This document shows positions 8,893-17,562 of a stretch of 64,000 nucleotides of DNA, piece after piece. The position numbers were made by a program, and so were the translations under genes. Each line of letters opens with the position of its first letter. Position 1 is the first letter of the stretch. A model generated the notes under the pieces. It worked only from the letters and a program-made list of their open reading frames with translations, made no database searches and was not told the DNA's origin. The stretch comes from Pseudoduganella plicata (GTDB lineage Bacteria; Pseudomonadota; Gammaproteobacteria; Burkholderiales; Burkholderiaceae_D), in the NCBI RefSeq assembly GCF_004421005.1, contig NZ_CP038026.1:2914001-2978000 (forward strand), read 5' to 3'.

Positions 8893-9177
8893 TTACAGGT
8901 TCTTCACTTCTTCCGGCATCGGGAAGAAGGTGGGGTGGCGATAGACCTTGCTGTTCGCGGGTTCGAACAGCGCGCCCTTGTCGGACGGGCTGGAGGCGAC
9001 GATGTCCGCCGCGCGGGCGACCCAGATCGAGACGCCTTCGTTGCGGCGCGTGTAGACATCGCGTGCGTTATTGATCGCCATCTCCGCATCCGGCGCGTGC
9101 AGGCTGCCCACGTGCTTGTGGGCCAGACCGTGCTGGCTGCGGATGAACACTTCCCACAGTGGCCATTCCTTGCTCAT
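8893..9177 (-). CDS. paaB: PaaB, small subunit of phenylacetyl-CoA epoxidase
   Basis: A 94-residue subunit beginning MSKEWPLWEVFIRSQ, matching the usual 90-95 residue PaaB that bridges PaaA-PaaC heterodimers. Two tandem ATGs exist (9180 and 9177). A GAGGAG site lies six bases before the second, which I choose. A longer in-frame reading to 9309 is only the end of paaA in another frame. Confidence 0.93.
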   Translation of the reverse strand: MSKEWPLWEVFIRSQHGLAHKHVGSLHAPDAEMAINNARDVYTRRNEGVSIWVARAADIVASSPSDKGALFEPANSKVYRHPTFFPMPEEVKNL

Positions 9178-9187
9178 CATCGTCTCC

Positions 9188-10177
9188 TCAGGCCGCGGCC
9201 TTGTTCTGTGCTTTTTTCTCTGCATGGGCGACCAGCGCGTCGCGGAACCATTCGCCATCCTCGTACGCCTTGACGCGGGTGCGCAGGCGCTCGCGGTTGC
9301 ACGGGCCATTGCCCTTCAGGACCTCGTGGAATTCGGTCCAGTCGATGTCGCCAAATTCGTAGTGTCCCGTTTCGGCATTCCACTTCAGGTCCGGGTCGGG
9401 AATCGTCAGGCCCAGGTACTCGGCCTGCGGGACGGTCTGGTCGACCATGCGCTGGCGCAGCTCGTCGTTGGAGAACAGCTTGATGCGCCATTTGGTCGAC
9501 TGCGCGCTGTTGACCGATTCCGCATCCGACGGGCCGAACATCATCAGGGAAGGCCACCACCAGCGGTTCAGCGCATCCTGCGCCATCGCCTTCTGTTCAA
9601 GCGTGCCCTTCGCCAGCGACATCATGATGTCGTAGCCCTGGCGCGCATGGAACGACTCTTCCTTGCAGACGCGGATCATCGCGCGCGAGTACGGGCCGTA
9701 GGAGCAGCGGCACAGCGGGATCTGGTTGATGATGGCGGAGCCGTCCACTAACCAGCCGATGGCGCCCATGTCGGCCCACGACAGGGTCGGGTAATTGAAG
9801 ATGCTGGAGTATTTGGCCTTGCCGGAATGAAGCGCGGCCAGCAGCTCGTCGCGCGAGACGCCCAACGTTTCGGCCGCGCTGTACAGGTACAGGCCGTGGC
9901 CCGCTTCGTCCTGGATTTTCGCCAGCAGGATGGACTTGCGCTTCAATGTCGGCGCGCGCGTGACCCAGTTCCCCTCTGGCAGCTGGCCGACGATTTCCGA
10001 GTGCGCGTGCTGCGAGATCTGGCGGATCAGCGTCTTGCGGTACGCCTCCGGCATCCAGTCCTTCGCTTCGATCTTGACGCCGGCGTCGATGCGGGCCTGG
10101 AAGGCCTGCTCGTCCGCACTCATGTCGTCCAGCGTCCGGATGTTCTTCACCCCGGTTTCCACCATTTGTGCATACAT
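9188..10177 (-). CDS. paaA: PaaA, catalytic di-iron subunit of phenylacetyl-CoA epoxidase
   Basis: A 329-residue ferritin-like oxygenase subunit that inserts oxygen into the aromatic ring of phenylacetyl-CoA. Visible metal-ligand segments include the [14 protein letters not shown] helix and [15 protein letters not shown]. It is the first gene of the paa operon, with a strong GGAGGAG site before the ATG and a short leader. Length matches the family (309-330). Confidence 0.96.
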   Translation of the reverse strand: MYAQMVETGVKNIRTLDDMSADEQAFQARIDAGVKIEAKDWMPEAYRKTLIRQISQHAHSEIVGQLPEGNWVTRAPTLKRKSILLAKIQDEAGHGLYLYSAAETLGVSRDELLAALHSGKAKYSSIFNYPTLSWADMGAIGWLVDGSAIINQIPLCRCSYGPYSRAMIRVCKEESFHARQGYDIMMSLAKGTLEQKAMAQDALNRWWWPSLMMFGPSDAESVNSAQSTKWRIKLFSNDELRQRMVDQTVPQAEYLGLTIPDPDLKWNAETGHYEFGDIDWTEFHEVLKGNGPCNRERLRTRVKAYEDGEWFRDALVAHAEKKAQNKAAA

Positions 10178-10292
10178 GACGTTGTCTCCTCCACGTTCGA
10201 CACATCATACGATACGCAATAAGGTTTGACTACGCATTTTTTGTGTCATATTGAATATCCGTATCTTGTTGGCTGAGCTTACAATAGCTGTC
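10178..10292. promoter_or_regulatory. Divergent paaA/paaX promoter region
   Basis: For paaA (leftward) a TATGAT -10 (complement of 10204-10209) lies 17 nt from TAGTCA (complement of 10227-10232), putting the start about 20 nt upstream of paaA. For paaX (rightward) TTGACT (10226-10231) is followed at 17 nt by a weak TATTGA. The two promoters overlap. TGTGTC half-sites in opposite orientation (10243-10248 plus; complement of about 10199-10204) and a GATACG/CGTATC pair (10211-10216, 10260-10265) are candidate PaaX contacts. The elements are read by eye only. Confidence 0.45.
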
Positions 10293-11213
10293 ATGCGTAT
10301 TCCCACCACCATCGATGACTGGATCGACCAGTCGCTGACCCTCGACCCGCCCCGCTCCAAGTCCCTGTTGATGACGATCTTCGGCGACGCCGTCGTCCCG
10401 CATGGCGGCCTGGCATGGCTGGGCAGCCTGATCGAACTGGCCGCGCCGTTCGGCATCAACGACCGGTTGGTGCGCACGTCGGTCTTCCGGCTGGCGCAGG
10501 AGGGCTGGCTGGGCGCCCAGCGCGACGGGCGCCGCAGCAATTACACGATCACGCCGGAGTCCATGCTGCGCTTTACGCGCGCGTTCCGGCGCGTGTATGC
10601 CGCGCCCAATGTGCACTGGGATGGCAGCTGGACGTTTTTGCTGGGGACGAACGGGCTGACCGCGACGGAGCGGGCAGCGCTGCGCAAGGAGTTGCTGTGG
10701 GAAGGTTATGCGGTCGTCGCGCAGGGGATCGCGGGGCACCCGGCCGGCGACGCGGCCGCGATCGACGATTTACTGGGACGCCTCGCGTTGCGGGGCAAGG
10801 TGTATGTGGTGCAGGCGGCGCAACTGCCCGGCGTGCAGGGCAAGCCGCTGGCGGACCTGGTGGCGGAAGGGTGGGACTTGTCGGTCGTGATTGCAGGGTA
10901 CGAGCACTTTGTCGAGCGCTTCCTGCCGCTGCGCGAGCTGCTGCAAGGCCAGCTGACGGCCGAACAGGCGTTCATCGTCCGCACGCTGGTGCTGCACGCC
11001 TACCGGCGCGTGCAACTGCACGATCCGCAGTTGCCCGTCGAGCTGCTGCCCAGGCCATGGCCGGGCGCCGCCGCGTTCGAGCTGGCAAGGGAGCTGTACC
11101 GCGCGACTTGCGTCGCCGCCGAAGAGCATATCATTGCCGCACTACGGCGCGAAGATCCGGCCGCACCCGAGGCGCAGGCGGCGTTCTACGACCGCTTCGG
11201 CGGCATGCGCTGA
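10293..11213 (+). CDS. paaX: PaaX, phenylacetyl-CoA-responsive repressor
   Basis: A 306-residue PaaX-family transcriptional repressor. The N-terminal winged helix covers about residues 10-95 (FGDAVVPHGG, INDRLVRTSVFRLAQEGWL, RRSNYTIT), followed by the PaaX central and C-terminal domains (HWDGSWTFLL, VLHAYRRVQLHDPQLP). Family members release DNA on binding phenylacetyl-CoA. It is divergent from paaA, the classic arrangement. The ATG at 10293 gives MRIPTTIDDW; an in-frame TTG at 10251 would place the start inside the promoter. A long imperfect palindrome follows the stop. Confidence 0.93.
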   Translation: MRIPTTIDDWIDQSLTLDPPRSKSLLMTIFGDAVVPHGGLAWLGSLIELAAPFGINDRLVRTSVFRLAQEGWLGAQRDGRRSNYTITPESMLRFTRAFRRVYAAPNVHWDGSWTFLLGTNGLTATERAALRKELLWEGYAVVAQGIAGHPAGDAAAIDDLLGRLALRGKVYVVQAAQLPGVQGKPLADLVAEGWDLSVVIAGYEHFVERFLPLRELLQGQLTAEQAFIVRTLVLHAYRRVQLHDPQLPVELLPRPWPGAAAFELARELYRATCVAAEEHIIAALRREDPAAPEAQAAFYDRFGGMR

Positions 11214-11231
11214 CAAGCAACCGCCGCGCCG

Positions 11232-11335
11232 GTGACAACATCGGGGTCAGGCACGAATGTTGTCACGGACTCTGCCGTAGCAGGGCTTACCGCTGAGGTC
11301 GTGACAGTTTTTGTGCCTGACCCCGTTGTTGTCAC
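11232..11335. repeat. 104-bp imperfect palindrome between convergent paaX and TRAP gene
   Basis: The outer arms 11232-11254 and 11313-11335 are inverted copies with one mismatch in 23 bases, built around GGGGTCAGGCAC. Inner arms (TGTTGTCACGGAC against GTCGTGACAGTTTTT) extend the pairing, and a CTGC/GCAG mini-stem caps it (11272-11283). It belongs with the GACAGGC hairpin group by its core and location. It lies between two convergent genes and may serve as a bidirectional terminator. Confidence 0.75.
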
Positions 11336-11351
11336 GGGCTGGGCTGGGGGC

Positions 11352-12437
11352 TTATTTTCGGCCGGCGGTGATGAGGTAGTTCTGCATCGTGGCTTCCGCC
11401 ACCGATGCCCACTGGTTCTGGTCGTGGCGGAACTTCTTCCACGGCTCGTAGATCTTGCGGAATTTCGCGTTCTTCGCCGCTTCCTCTTCCATGACCAGAC
11501 TCGACTGCTTGTACGCAGCGTCCATGACGTCCCGGCTGAAGTTGCGCAGCCTGGCGCCGTTCTTCATCAGTCGCGCGAGCGCGCCAGGGTTCCTGGTGTC
11601 GTATTCGGCCTGCATGACGACGTGGCACTCGTAGCTGGCCGCTTCGAGCGCCGCCTGATACTGCTTCGGCAGCTTTTCCCATTCCTTGATGTTGACGTAG
11701 AAGGACAGCTGCGGCCCCGCTTCCCACCAGCCGGGCGAGTAGTAGAACGGGGCGACGCGGGCCAGGCCCAGCTTTTCGTCGTCGTACGGGCCGACCCATT
11801 CGGCCGCGTCGATCGTGCCCTTCTCCAGCGCGGCGTAGACGTCGCCGGCGGGGATCTGCTGCGGCACGACGCCCATGCGCTCCATCACGCGGCCCGCGAA
11901 ACCGGCCACGCGCATCTTGAGGCCCTTCAGGTCGGCGACGGACTTGATCTCCTTGCGGTACCAGCCACCCATCTGCGTGCCAGTGTTCCCGCCCATGAAG
12001 TTGACGATGCCGTAGCCCCGGTAGAACTCGCGCAGCAGCTCGCGCCCGCCGCCCTGGTCGAACCACGCGGTCTGCTGGCGCGACGTCAGCCCGAACGGCA
12101 CGGCGCAGTCGAACGCGAACGTGGGATCTTTGCCGAAGTAGTAGTAGGCCGGCGTGTGGCCGATTTCAACGGTACCCGCCTGCACGGCATCCATCACCTG
12201 CAAGCCCGGCACGATGTCGCCGGCGGCGAACTGGCGGATAACGAACTTGCCGCCGGTGAGCTGGGCGACGCGCTTGACGAAGTTCTCGGCCGAGCCGGAA
12301 ATCGTGTCGAGCGTTTTCGGAAAGCTGGAGGCGAGGCGCCAGTTGACGGTGGGCTGGACCTGCGCGAAGGCCGGTGCGGCAATGGTGCCGGCGCCTGCGG
12401 CGACGGCGGTATTCTTCAGAAAGGAACGACGTTGCAT
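11352..12437 (-). CDS. TRAP transporter substrate-binding protein, DctP type (copy 1)
   Basis: A 361-residue periplasmic solute-binding protein with a Tat signal (MQRRSFLKNTAVAAGAG, cleavage after APAFA). The mature part has the DctP fold (RLASSFPKTLDTISG, WVGPYDDEKLGL, WASVAEATMQNYL). TRAP binding proteins deliver carboxylates or related ligands to membrane subunits, but no TRAP membrane genes are nearby. The ATG at 12437 has an AGGAGACTT site. A second, very similar copy lies at 17563. Ligand unknown. Confidence 0.88.
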   Translation of the reverse strand: MQRRSFLKNTAVAAGAGTIAAPAFAQVQPTVNWRLASSFPKTLDTISGSAENFVKRVAQLTGGKFVIRQFAAGDIVPGLQVMDAVQAGTVEIGHTPAYYYFGKDPTFAFDCAVPFGLTSRQQTAWFDQGGGRELLREFYRGYGIVNFMGGNTGTQMGGWYRKEIKSVADLKGLKMRVAGFAGRVMERMGVVPQQIPAGDVYAALEKGTIDAAEWVGPYDDEKLGLARVAPFYYSPGWWEAGPQLSFYVNIKEWEKLPKQYQAALEAASYECHVVMQAEYDTRNPGALARLMKNGARLRNFSRDVMDAAYKQSSLVMEEEAAKNAKFRKIYEPWKKFRHDQNQWASVAEATMQNYLITAGRK

Positions 12438-12624
12438 AAGTCTCCTGCTGGTTTTTGGTGGTGCGCCGGATGGGACGCTCGGGACGCCCTGCGGATGAGG
12501 CGTCGGTGCAGTCCATTCTAGCGGGATTATCGGAACGGCCACAGCCCCCTGTGCGACCGGCAGGCAAAGCCGGTATCATGGCGCCTTCGCGCCACGGCGC
12601 TCCGAAAATCAGTCAGGACACACA

Positions 12625-13749
12625 ATGTCTATCAAGATCAGCAGCCAGTTCGATGCTGGCGCCATCGACGTCGTCAGCGTTACCAGCGCCGGCGATATCG
12701 ACGTCAATATCCGCAAGGACTCCCACGCCGACATCATCCAGTGGTTCTACTTCCGCGTCCAGGGCGCGCAGGCCACCGAACTGACGATCCGCTTCCTCAA
12801 CGCCGGCAAGGCCGCCTACGCGGACGGCTGGCAGGACTACCAGGCCGTGGCCAGCTACGACCGCGACACGTGGTTCCGCGTGCCGACGAGCTTCGACGGC
12901 GACGTGATGACGATCGAGCACACGCCCGAATACGACAGCGTCTACTACGCCTACTTCGAGCCGTATTCGTGGGAACGCCACCTGTCGCTGCTGGACAGCG
13001 CGCAGCTGTCGCCGCTGGCACAGCTGGTCGACCTGGGCAGCACGGTTGAAGGCCGCGACATGAACATGCTGATCGTCGGCGACGAGGATGCACCGAAGAA
13101 GGTCTGGGTCATCGCCCGCCAGCACCCCGGCGAAACGATGGCGGAGTGGTTTGTCGAAGGCATGCTGGAAGCGCTGCTGGACCCGGCCGATCCGTTCGCC
13201 AGCCAGTGCCTGAAGGAGGCCGTGTTCTATGTCGTGCCGAACATGAACCCGGACGGCTCGGTGCGCGGCAACCTGCGCACGAACGCCGCCGGCGCGAACC
13301 TGAACCGCGAGTGGAATACGCCGACGATGGAACGCTCGCCGGAAGTTTTCCTCGTCAAGCAGAAGATGCTGGAGACGGGCTGCGACCTGTTCCTCGACAT
13401 CCATGGCGACGAGGGCCTGCCGTACGTCTTCGTGGCGGGCAGCGACTCGCTGGAGAACTTCACGCCGGAGCAGAAGGCCGAGCAGGAACGCTTCATCGAG
13501 GATTTCAAGATCGCCAGCCCGGACTTCCAGAGCGAATTCGGCTACCCGGACGCGCCATACACGCCGGAAGTGCTGACGATGGGCTCCCCGCACGCGACGC
13601 ACGCCTTCGGTTGCCTGTCGCTGACCCTGGAGATGCCATTCAAGGACAACGCCAACGATCCCGATCCGGTCAACGGCTGGAACGGCGCGCGCTCGATGAA
13701 GCTGGGCGCCGCCATTCTGCAGCCCGTGCTGCGGGCGCTGCGCCGCTGA
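12625..13749 (+). CDS. M14 family cytosolic carboxypeptidase (CCP/Nna1-like)
   Basis: A 374-residue zinc carboxypeptidase without signal peptide. An N-terminal beta-rich domain (about 1-120, with WFYFRVQGA) precedes the M14 catalytic domain. Zinc ligands are H167 and E170 in RQHPGETMAEWF and H260 in LDIHGDE. Substrate contacts are in NPDG and NLNREW, and the general base is probably E336 in LTLEMPFK. This layout is that of the M14D cytosolic carboxypeptidases, which in eukaryotes remove glutamates from tubulin; the bacterial substrates are not established. It stands alone and is followed by a hairpin repeat. Confidence 0.88.
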   Translation: MSIKISSQFDAGAIDVVSVTSAGDIDVNIRKDSHADIIQWFYFRVQGAQATELTIRFLNAGKAAYADGWQDYQAVASYDRDTWFRVPTSFDGDVMTIEHTPEYDSVYYAYFEPYSWERHLSLLDSAQLSPLAQLVDLGSTVEGRDMNMLIVGDEDAPKKVWVIARQHPGETMAEWFVEGMLEALLDPADPFASQCLKEAVFYVVPNMNPDGSVRGNLRTNAAGANLNREWNTPTMERSPEVFLVKQKMLETGCDLFLDIHGDEGLPYVFVAGSDSLENFTPEQKAEQERFIEDFKIASPDFQSEFGYPDAPYTPEVLTMGSPHATHAFGCLSLTLEMPFKDNANDPDPVNGWNGARSMKLGAAILQPVLRALRR

Positions 13750-13755
13750 AGAACT

Positions 13756-13786
13756 GGGACAGGCACCCGACGGCGGTACCAGTCCC
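13756..13786. repeat. Short GGGACAGGCACC hairpin repeat
   Basis: GGGACAGGCACC (13756-13767) faces GGTACCAGTCCC (13775-13786), an inverted copy with two mismatches in 12, around a 7-nt loop. It lies between the convergent carboxypeptidase and XRE-regulator genes and may act as a terminator for both. It shares its left arm with the start of the hairpin at 449. Confidence 0.65.
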
Positions 13787-13789
13787 CCG

Positions 13790-14533
13790 CTACTCGCGCA
13801 ACAGGTGCTGGAACGCCTGCGGCATCCACGGCCGGGCCGCCAGCAGGAACGTCACGGCGTGGCGTTCGTCGTACGGCAGCCGCGCGTCGTCCTGGTGCTG
13901 GCGCGAGAATTCGTCCGCCACCTGGCGCAGCCGCTCCAGCAGCGCCCGGGACGACGCCGGCGACAGCATCACGTTCACGAGCCGCAGCAGCTCGCCCGGC
14001 CCGTCGAAATGGGCGTCCAGATAGTCGCCATACGCCTCCTTGCGGAACCAGTTCTGGATCGGGCCATCCGGTATCCAGCCGAAGGTGCGTGTCACCAGCA
14101 GCTTGACGCGGTTGTTCGGCTTCAGGACAAGAAAACCGATGCGGTCCAGGCGCAGCAGGCACTGCACCGCTTCCGCCTCGCTGAGGCGGTATGCCGCCAC
14201 CAGCCGCTCGACCGGCACTTCGTTCAGCGCCGCCACCGCGACCAGCAGCAGCTTCGTGTCGCCGATCAGTTCCTCCTCCTGCGCGTAGGTCAACTGCGTA
14301 ATCAGCTGCGGCGCGTCTGCCGCGGCATGGGCCAGCTCCGCGAAATCCATCCCCAGCACGACCAGCACCTGCTCAAGCCGCTCCAGGGTAAAACTGCGCT
14401 GGGCGAACAGACGCTTGACGCTGGCTTCGGACATGCCGATCTGCTGCGCGAGCGCGGCATACGTGACGCCCCGCCGCTTCAATTGGCGTTTCAGTGCGTC
14501 GATTAGGAGCGTTGTGCCGGACATCATACTCAT
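13790..14533 (-). CDS. XRE-family HTH transcriptional regulator
   Basis: A 247-residue protein with an N-terminal Cro/C1-type helix-turn-helix (about residues 10-65: YAALAQQIGMSEASVKRLF and the following helix) and an uncharacterised helical C-terminal region ending near WMPQAFQHLLRE. The start is uncertain among ATGs at 14533, 14527 and 14524; a GGATGAG sequence precedes the latter two. It is divergent from the small exported-protein gene at 14654, which it might control. Target and ligand unknown. Confidence 0.75.
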   Translation of the reverse strand: MSMMSGTTLLIDALKRQLKRRGVTYAALAQQIGMSEASVKRLFAQRSFTLERLEQVLVVLGMDFAELAHAAADAPQLITQLTYAQEEELIGDTKLLLVAVAALNEVPVERLVAAYRLSEAEAVQCLLRLDRIGFLVLKPNNRVKLLVTRTFGWIPDGPIQNWFRKEAYGDYLDAHFDGPGELLRLVNVMLSPASSRALLERLRQVADEFSRQHQDDARLPYDERHAVTFLLAARPWMPQAFQHLLRE

Positions 14534-14653
14534 CCATAAAAAGTAGCGGAAAATGATACCACGCAGTTTCCGTGCAGATACTTGGTACGGGGCTATTGCC
14601 GTCGCCGGGTGTTGCGGCGATGATGCGTCACCGATAACTCTCCTGGACTCATC

Positions 14654-15058
14654 ATGAAACGCCTCCTGATCGCCACCTGCCTGACCATCGCCTGCGCCGC
14701 CGCGCCCATCGCCGGCGCCCGCGACGCTTCCGCGCCATCGCAGGCCGTCAGCGAAGTCACCGGCTCCGTGGTTGGCGGCTCGATCATCGCCGTTGCCGTC
14801 GGCGGCAGCCTGGTCGTGGCCAGCGTGGCCGCCGTGGGCGAAGGCATCGAAGTGGTGTTGAAGAACGTGGCCAAGGGCAGCACGGCCACCGTGCGCCTGT
14901 CCGGCAAGGCGGCGCAGCAGTTGTCGCTGGCGGTCGGCACCGTCGTGGAGGTCGTCGCCACCGCTACGGGGCACGTGTTGATGGCGTCTGGCAAGGCCAT
15001 CGCGTTCATTCCCAACGAAACAGGCAAGGCTTTGATCCGCAGCAGCAAATCGTCATGA
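14654..15058 (+). CDS. Small exported Gly/Val/Ala-rich protein (STM0539-like), copy 1
   Basis: A 134-residue protein with a signal peptide (MKRLLIATCLTIACAAAPIAGA) and a hydrophobic mature region (GSVVGGSIIAVAVGGSLVV) followed by a conserved block (EGIEVVLKNVAKGSTATVRL, then AFIPNETGKAL). The block is shared with the next gene, so the two are tandem duplicates. From memory such proteins are annotated STM0539 family and occur beside DUF2145 genes, as here. Function unknown. An envelope role is suggested only by the signal peptide and neighbours. Confidence 0.75.
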   Translation: MKRLLIATCLTIACAAAPIAGARDASAPSQAVSEVTGSVVGGSIIAVAVGGSLVVASVAAVGEGIEVVLKNVAKGSTATVRLSGKAAQQLSLAVGTVVEVVATATGHVLMASGKAIAFIPNETGKALIRSSKSS

Positions 15059-15140
15059 ACCGACACTAGCGTCCTGCAAGTTGATTGCAGGCATCATCAG
15101 GATCGGCGATGATCGCGGCTCTTCATTCTGGAGCATCCGC

Positions 15141-15542
15141 ATGAAACGACTGTTTGGCGCCGCCCTCCTGGCGGCATCGCTGGCTTCCTCCCCCGTTCAC
15201 GCCGAGCCCTCGGGCGCGTCGTATGGGCTCAGCTACCTGTCCGGCTTTGTTGTGCTGGGATCGATCGCGATGGTGGGCGGCGGTGGCAGCGTGATCGTCG
15301 AATCCGTCAAGACCGTGGGCGAAGGCATCGAAGTCGTGCTGAAAAATGTGGCCGATGCCAGCACCGCCACCGTGCGGCTGTCCGGCAAGGGTGCCAGCAA
15401 GCTGGCGATCGGCGCCAGCACGGCGCTGGACGTTGTCGCCACCTCCACGGGCCACATGCTGGTCGCTTCCGGTAAGGTCCTTGCTTTCATTCCGAATGAG
15501 CTGGGCAAGGCGCTGCTGCACCACTCCGAGGTGGGTGCATGA
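15141..15542 (+). CDS. Small exported protein (STM0539-like), copy 2
   Basis: A 133-residue paralogue of the preceding gene, with signal peptide MKRLFGAALLAASLASSPVHA and a glycine-rich hydrophobic stretch (VLGSIAMVGGGGSVIV). The conserved block includes VGEGIEVVLKNVADASTATV, GHMLVASGK and AFIPNELGKALLHHS. A GGAG site lies 8 nt before the ATG at 15141; an upstream in-frame ATG at 15081 lacks one and would spoil the signal peptide. Its stop overlaps the ATG of the DUF2145 gene (ATGA), so the pair are co-translated. Confidence 0.78.
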   Translation: MKRLFGAALLAASLASSPVHAEPSGASYGLSYLSGFVVLGSIAMVGGGGSVIVESVKTVGEGIEVVLKNVADASTATVRLSGKGASKLAIGASTALDVVATSTGHMLVASGKVLAFIPNELGKALLHHSEVGA

Positions 15543-16324
15543 AACGCCTGCTGCTTACCTGCCTGACTGCCTGCCTGACGCTGGCCGCGCCCGCGTGGGC
15601 CGGCCGCACCTGCGAAGAGCGGCCCATGGCCGTGGCGGACACCGTCAAGTCGATGGACCTGGCGCAGCGTACCTTCCAGGCGCTCGATGCGACGGGCGCG
15701 CAAGTCGTGCTGCTGTCGCGAGTGGGCCAGGACCTGTCGAAATACGGCCTGAAGTTCTCGCACATGGGTATCGTCGTGCGCGACCATCCGGAAGGCCGCT
15801 GGACCGTCGTGCATGAGCTGAACGAGTGCGACACGGCGGCATCGCAGCTGTACAACGAAGGCCTGGGCAATTTCTTCCTGGGCGACCTGTTCCGCTACGA
15901 GGCCGAGGTGCTGGTGCCAAGCGCGGAAACGCAGGCGCGCCTGGCGCAGCTGGTCCTCACGCGCACCGCGCGCCGGCTGCACGAGCCGAAGTACAACATG
16001 CTGTCGTACGCGTTTTCCACGCGATACCAGAATTCGAACCAGTGGGTGCTGGAGACGTATGCCGCCGCCGCCGCGCCCGCGGGCGAAGTGGAAACACGCG
16101 CCGAAGCGCAGGCGTGGCTGAAGAAGGCGGGCTTCGCGCCCGTGACGATCCGTGTGCCGTCGATCACGCGCCTGGGTGGGCGCATGTTCCGCGCCAACGT
16201 CGCCTTCGACGATCATCCGTTCGACCGCCGCATGGCGGGCAGGATCGATACGGTCACGACGGTTTCGATCGTCAACTTCGTGCGTGCAACGGATACCCAA
16301 GCCAGGGTACAGTACGTCGACTGA
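15539..16324 (+). CDS. DUF2145 family exported protein
   Basis: A 261-residue protein with signal peptide MKRLLLTCLTACLTLAAPAWA, matching DUF2145. The mature part has KFSHMGIVVRD with H75, VVHELNECDT with C97, and EPKYNMLSYAF ... YQNSNQWVLE. This order (SHxGI first, Y..NS/C..WV later) recalls permuted NlpC/P60-type papain-like hydrolases, but the position where a catalytic Cys would be expected late in the chain carries Ser/Asn, so activity is doubtful. It overlaps the upstream gene by 4 nt and precedes a lipoprotein hydrolase. The functional idea is inference. Confidence 0.78.
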   Translation: MKRLLLTCLTACLTLAAPAWAGRTCEERPMAVADTVKSMDLAQRTFQALDATGAQVVLLSRVGQDLSKYGLKFSHMGIVVRDHPEGRWTVVHELNECDTAASQLYNEGLGNFFLGDLFRYEAEVLVPSAETQARLAQLVLTRTARRLHEPKYNMLSYAFSTRYQNSNQWVLETYAAAAAPAGEVETRAEAQAWLKKAGFAPVTIRVPSITRLGGRMFRANVAFDDHPFDRRMAGRIDTVTTVSIVNFVRATDTQARVQYVD

Positions 16325-16395
16325 TCCTTGATCCCGATCAATCCGGGCGGGCTCATCGTTGTAAAGATGAGGGATCACAAGACCACCTGGAGACG

Positions 16396-17502
16396 ATGAT
16401 GCGCACTTACGCCTGCGGCCTGGCCGCCCTTGTCCTGCTGGCGGGCTGCTCAACGCCGTACCGCCCGCCGCAGTTCCTCGAGCCGGGCGCCAGCTTTCCC
16501 GGCCTGATCGATTTCGTTGCGGAAGCGGACAAAAAATCCGGCAAGCAGGAGGCCGACGTACTGCTGGTGCACGGCATGTGCACCCATGATGCGACGTGGG
16601 CGACGGAGACCGTGAACACCCTGGCCGCGCAACTGGCCGCCAACGTCCTCCCCTCGGCGTCGCGCTCGGGCGGCAGCGGCATCATCACCATCCCCGACAT
16701 CATCCACACGCCCAGAGGCAAGTTGCTCGTCAAGTCGCTGATCTGGTCGCCGCTGACGACGCCCATCAAGCAGCAGCTGTGTTACGACCAGACGGACAAG
16801 TCGCCAATCTGCCTGGGAATGCCGGCGTTTCCTGGCAAGCGCGCCAGCCTCAATGCCAAAGCCAAGGATGGCCTGCTCGACGACTGCCTCCCCGATGCGC
16901 TGATCTACCAGGGCGACGCCCGCTTCGAGATTCAGAGGCGCATGCGCGAGGCGATCATGAACGCAACCGAAAACGCGGATCCCAACACGCCGCTGATCGT
17001 CATCTCCGAAAGTCTCGGCAGCAAGATCCTGTTCGATACGCTGGCAGGAATGATCGAGGACAAGGACCAGCGCGCCGCGCAGGCGGCGCGGCGGGATCTG
17101 GAACGCATGGCTTACCTGATCATGGCGGCCAACCAGATCCCCCTGCTGCAGACGGCCCAGCAGATACCGGCGCCAGGCGACCGGCAGACCATGCAGGCCC
17201 CACCGCCGGACAGCTTGCAACTGCTGCTGAAAAAGCGCGAGGACTTCTCGAAGGACCGCCGCGGGCCCGCCATCGATGCACTGACGCTGATCGCCTTTAC
17301 CGATCCGAACGATCTGTTGTCCTATACGCTGCCACCCGAGCGCTATCCTGGCGCGATCGTGCACAACGTGCTGGTATCGAACGACCGTACGTACTTGGGC
17401 TTGTTCGAGAACCCGGTGAAGGCGCACCTCGACTACCTGTCCAATCCGGATGTGGGAAGCCTGATCAGCTGCGGACAGCCACGCAGCGCACTGTGTAAAT
17501 AG
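16396..17502 (+). CDS. Predicted alpha/beta-hydrolase lipoprotein
   Basis: A 368-residue lipoprotein: the signal ends in the lipobox LLAGC with C18 lipidated. The body shows an alpha/beta-hydrolase pattern with an oxyanion-type LLVHGMCTHD (about 57-65) and a nucleophile elbow IVISESLGSK with S206, where the usual first Gly is Ser. Two tandem ATGs (16396, 16399) follow a GGAGACG site. It ends the cluster that starts at 14654. The substrate is unknown; phospholipase or esterase is possible. The next gene on the other strand is reached through a perfect palindrome. Confidence 0.7.
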   Translation: MMRTYACGLAALVLLAGCSTPYRPPQFLEPGASFPGLIDFVAEADKKSGKQEADVLLVHGMCTHDATWATETVNTLAAQLAANVLPSASRSGGSGIITIPDIIHTPRGKLLVKSLIWSPLTTPIKQQLCYDQTDKSPICLGMPAFPGKRASLNAKAKDGLLDDCLPDALIYQGDARFEIQRRMREAIMNATENADPNTPLIVISESLGSKILFDTLAGMIEDKDQRAAQAARRDLERMAYLIMAANQIPLLQTAQQIPAPGDRQTMQAPPPDSLQLLLKKREDFSKDRRGPAIDALTLIAFTDPNDLLSYTLPPERYPGAIVHNVLVSNDRTYLGLFENPVKAHLDYLSNPDVGSLISCGQPRSALCK

Positions 17503-17531
17503 AAACCGCGCAGAAACCGCGGTGGAACGTC

Positions 17532-17553
17532 GGGACAGGCCGCGGCCTGTCCC
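17532..17553. terminator. Perfect 22-bp palindrome between convergent genes
   Basis: GGGACAGGCCG followed at once by its exact inverted complement, no mismatch. It lies between the ends of the lipoprotein gene (17502) and the second DctP gene (17563). It shares GGGACAGGC with the other hairpins in the window and is a plausible bidirectional terminator, although no T-run follows. Confidence 0.6.
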
Positions 17554-17562
17554 TGGCCAACA

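Noticed and set aside
10210..10265. A firm PaaX operator
   Set aside because: Candidate half-sites exist, but none matches the E. coli PaaX site closely enough to name one.
15826..16395. Long N-terminal extension of the lipoprotein hydrolase
   Set aside because: This stretch is the DUF2145 gene in another frame. The lipobox signal at 16396 gives a natural start.
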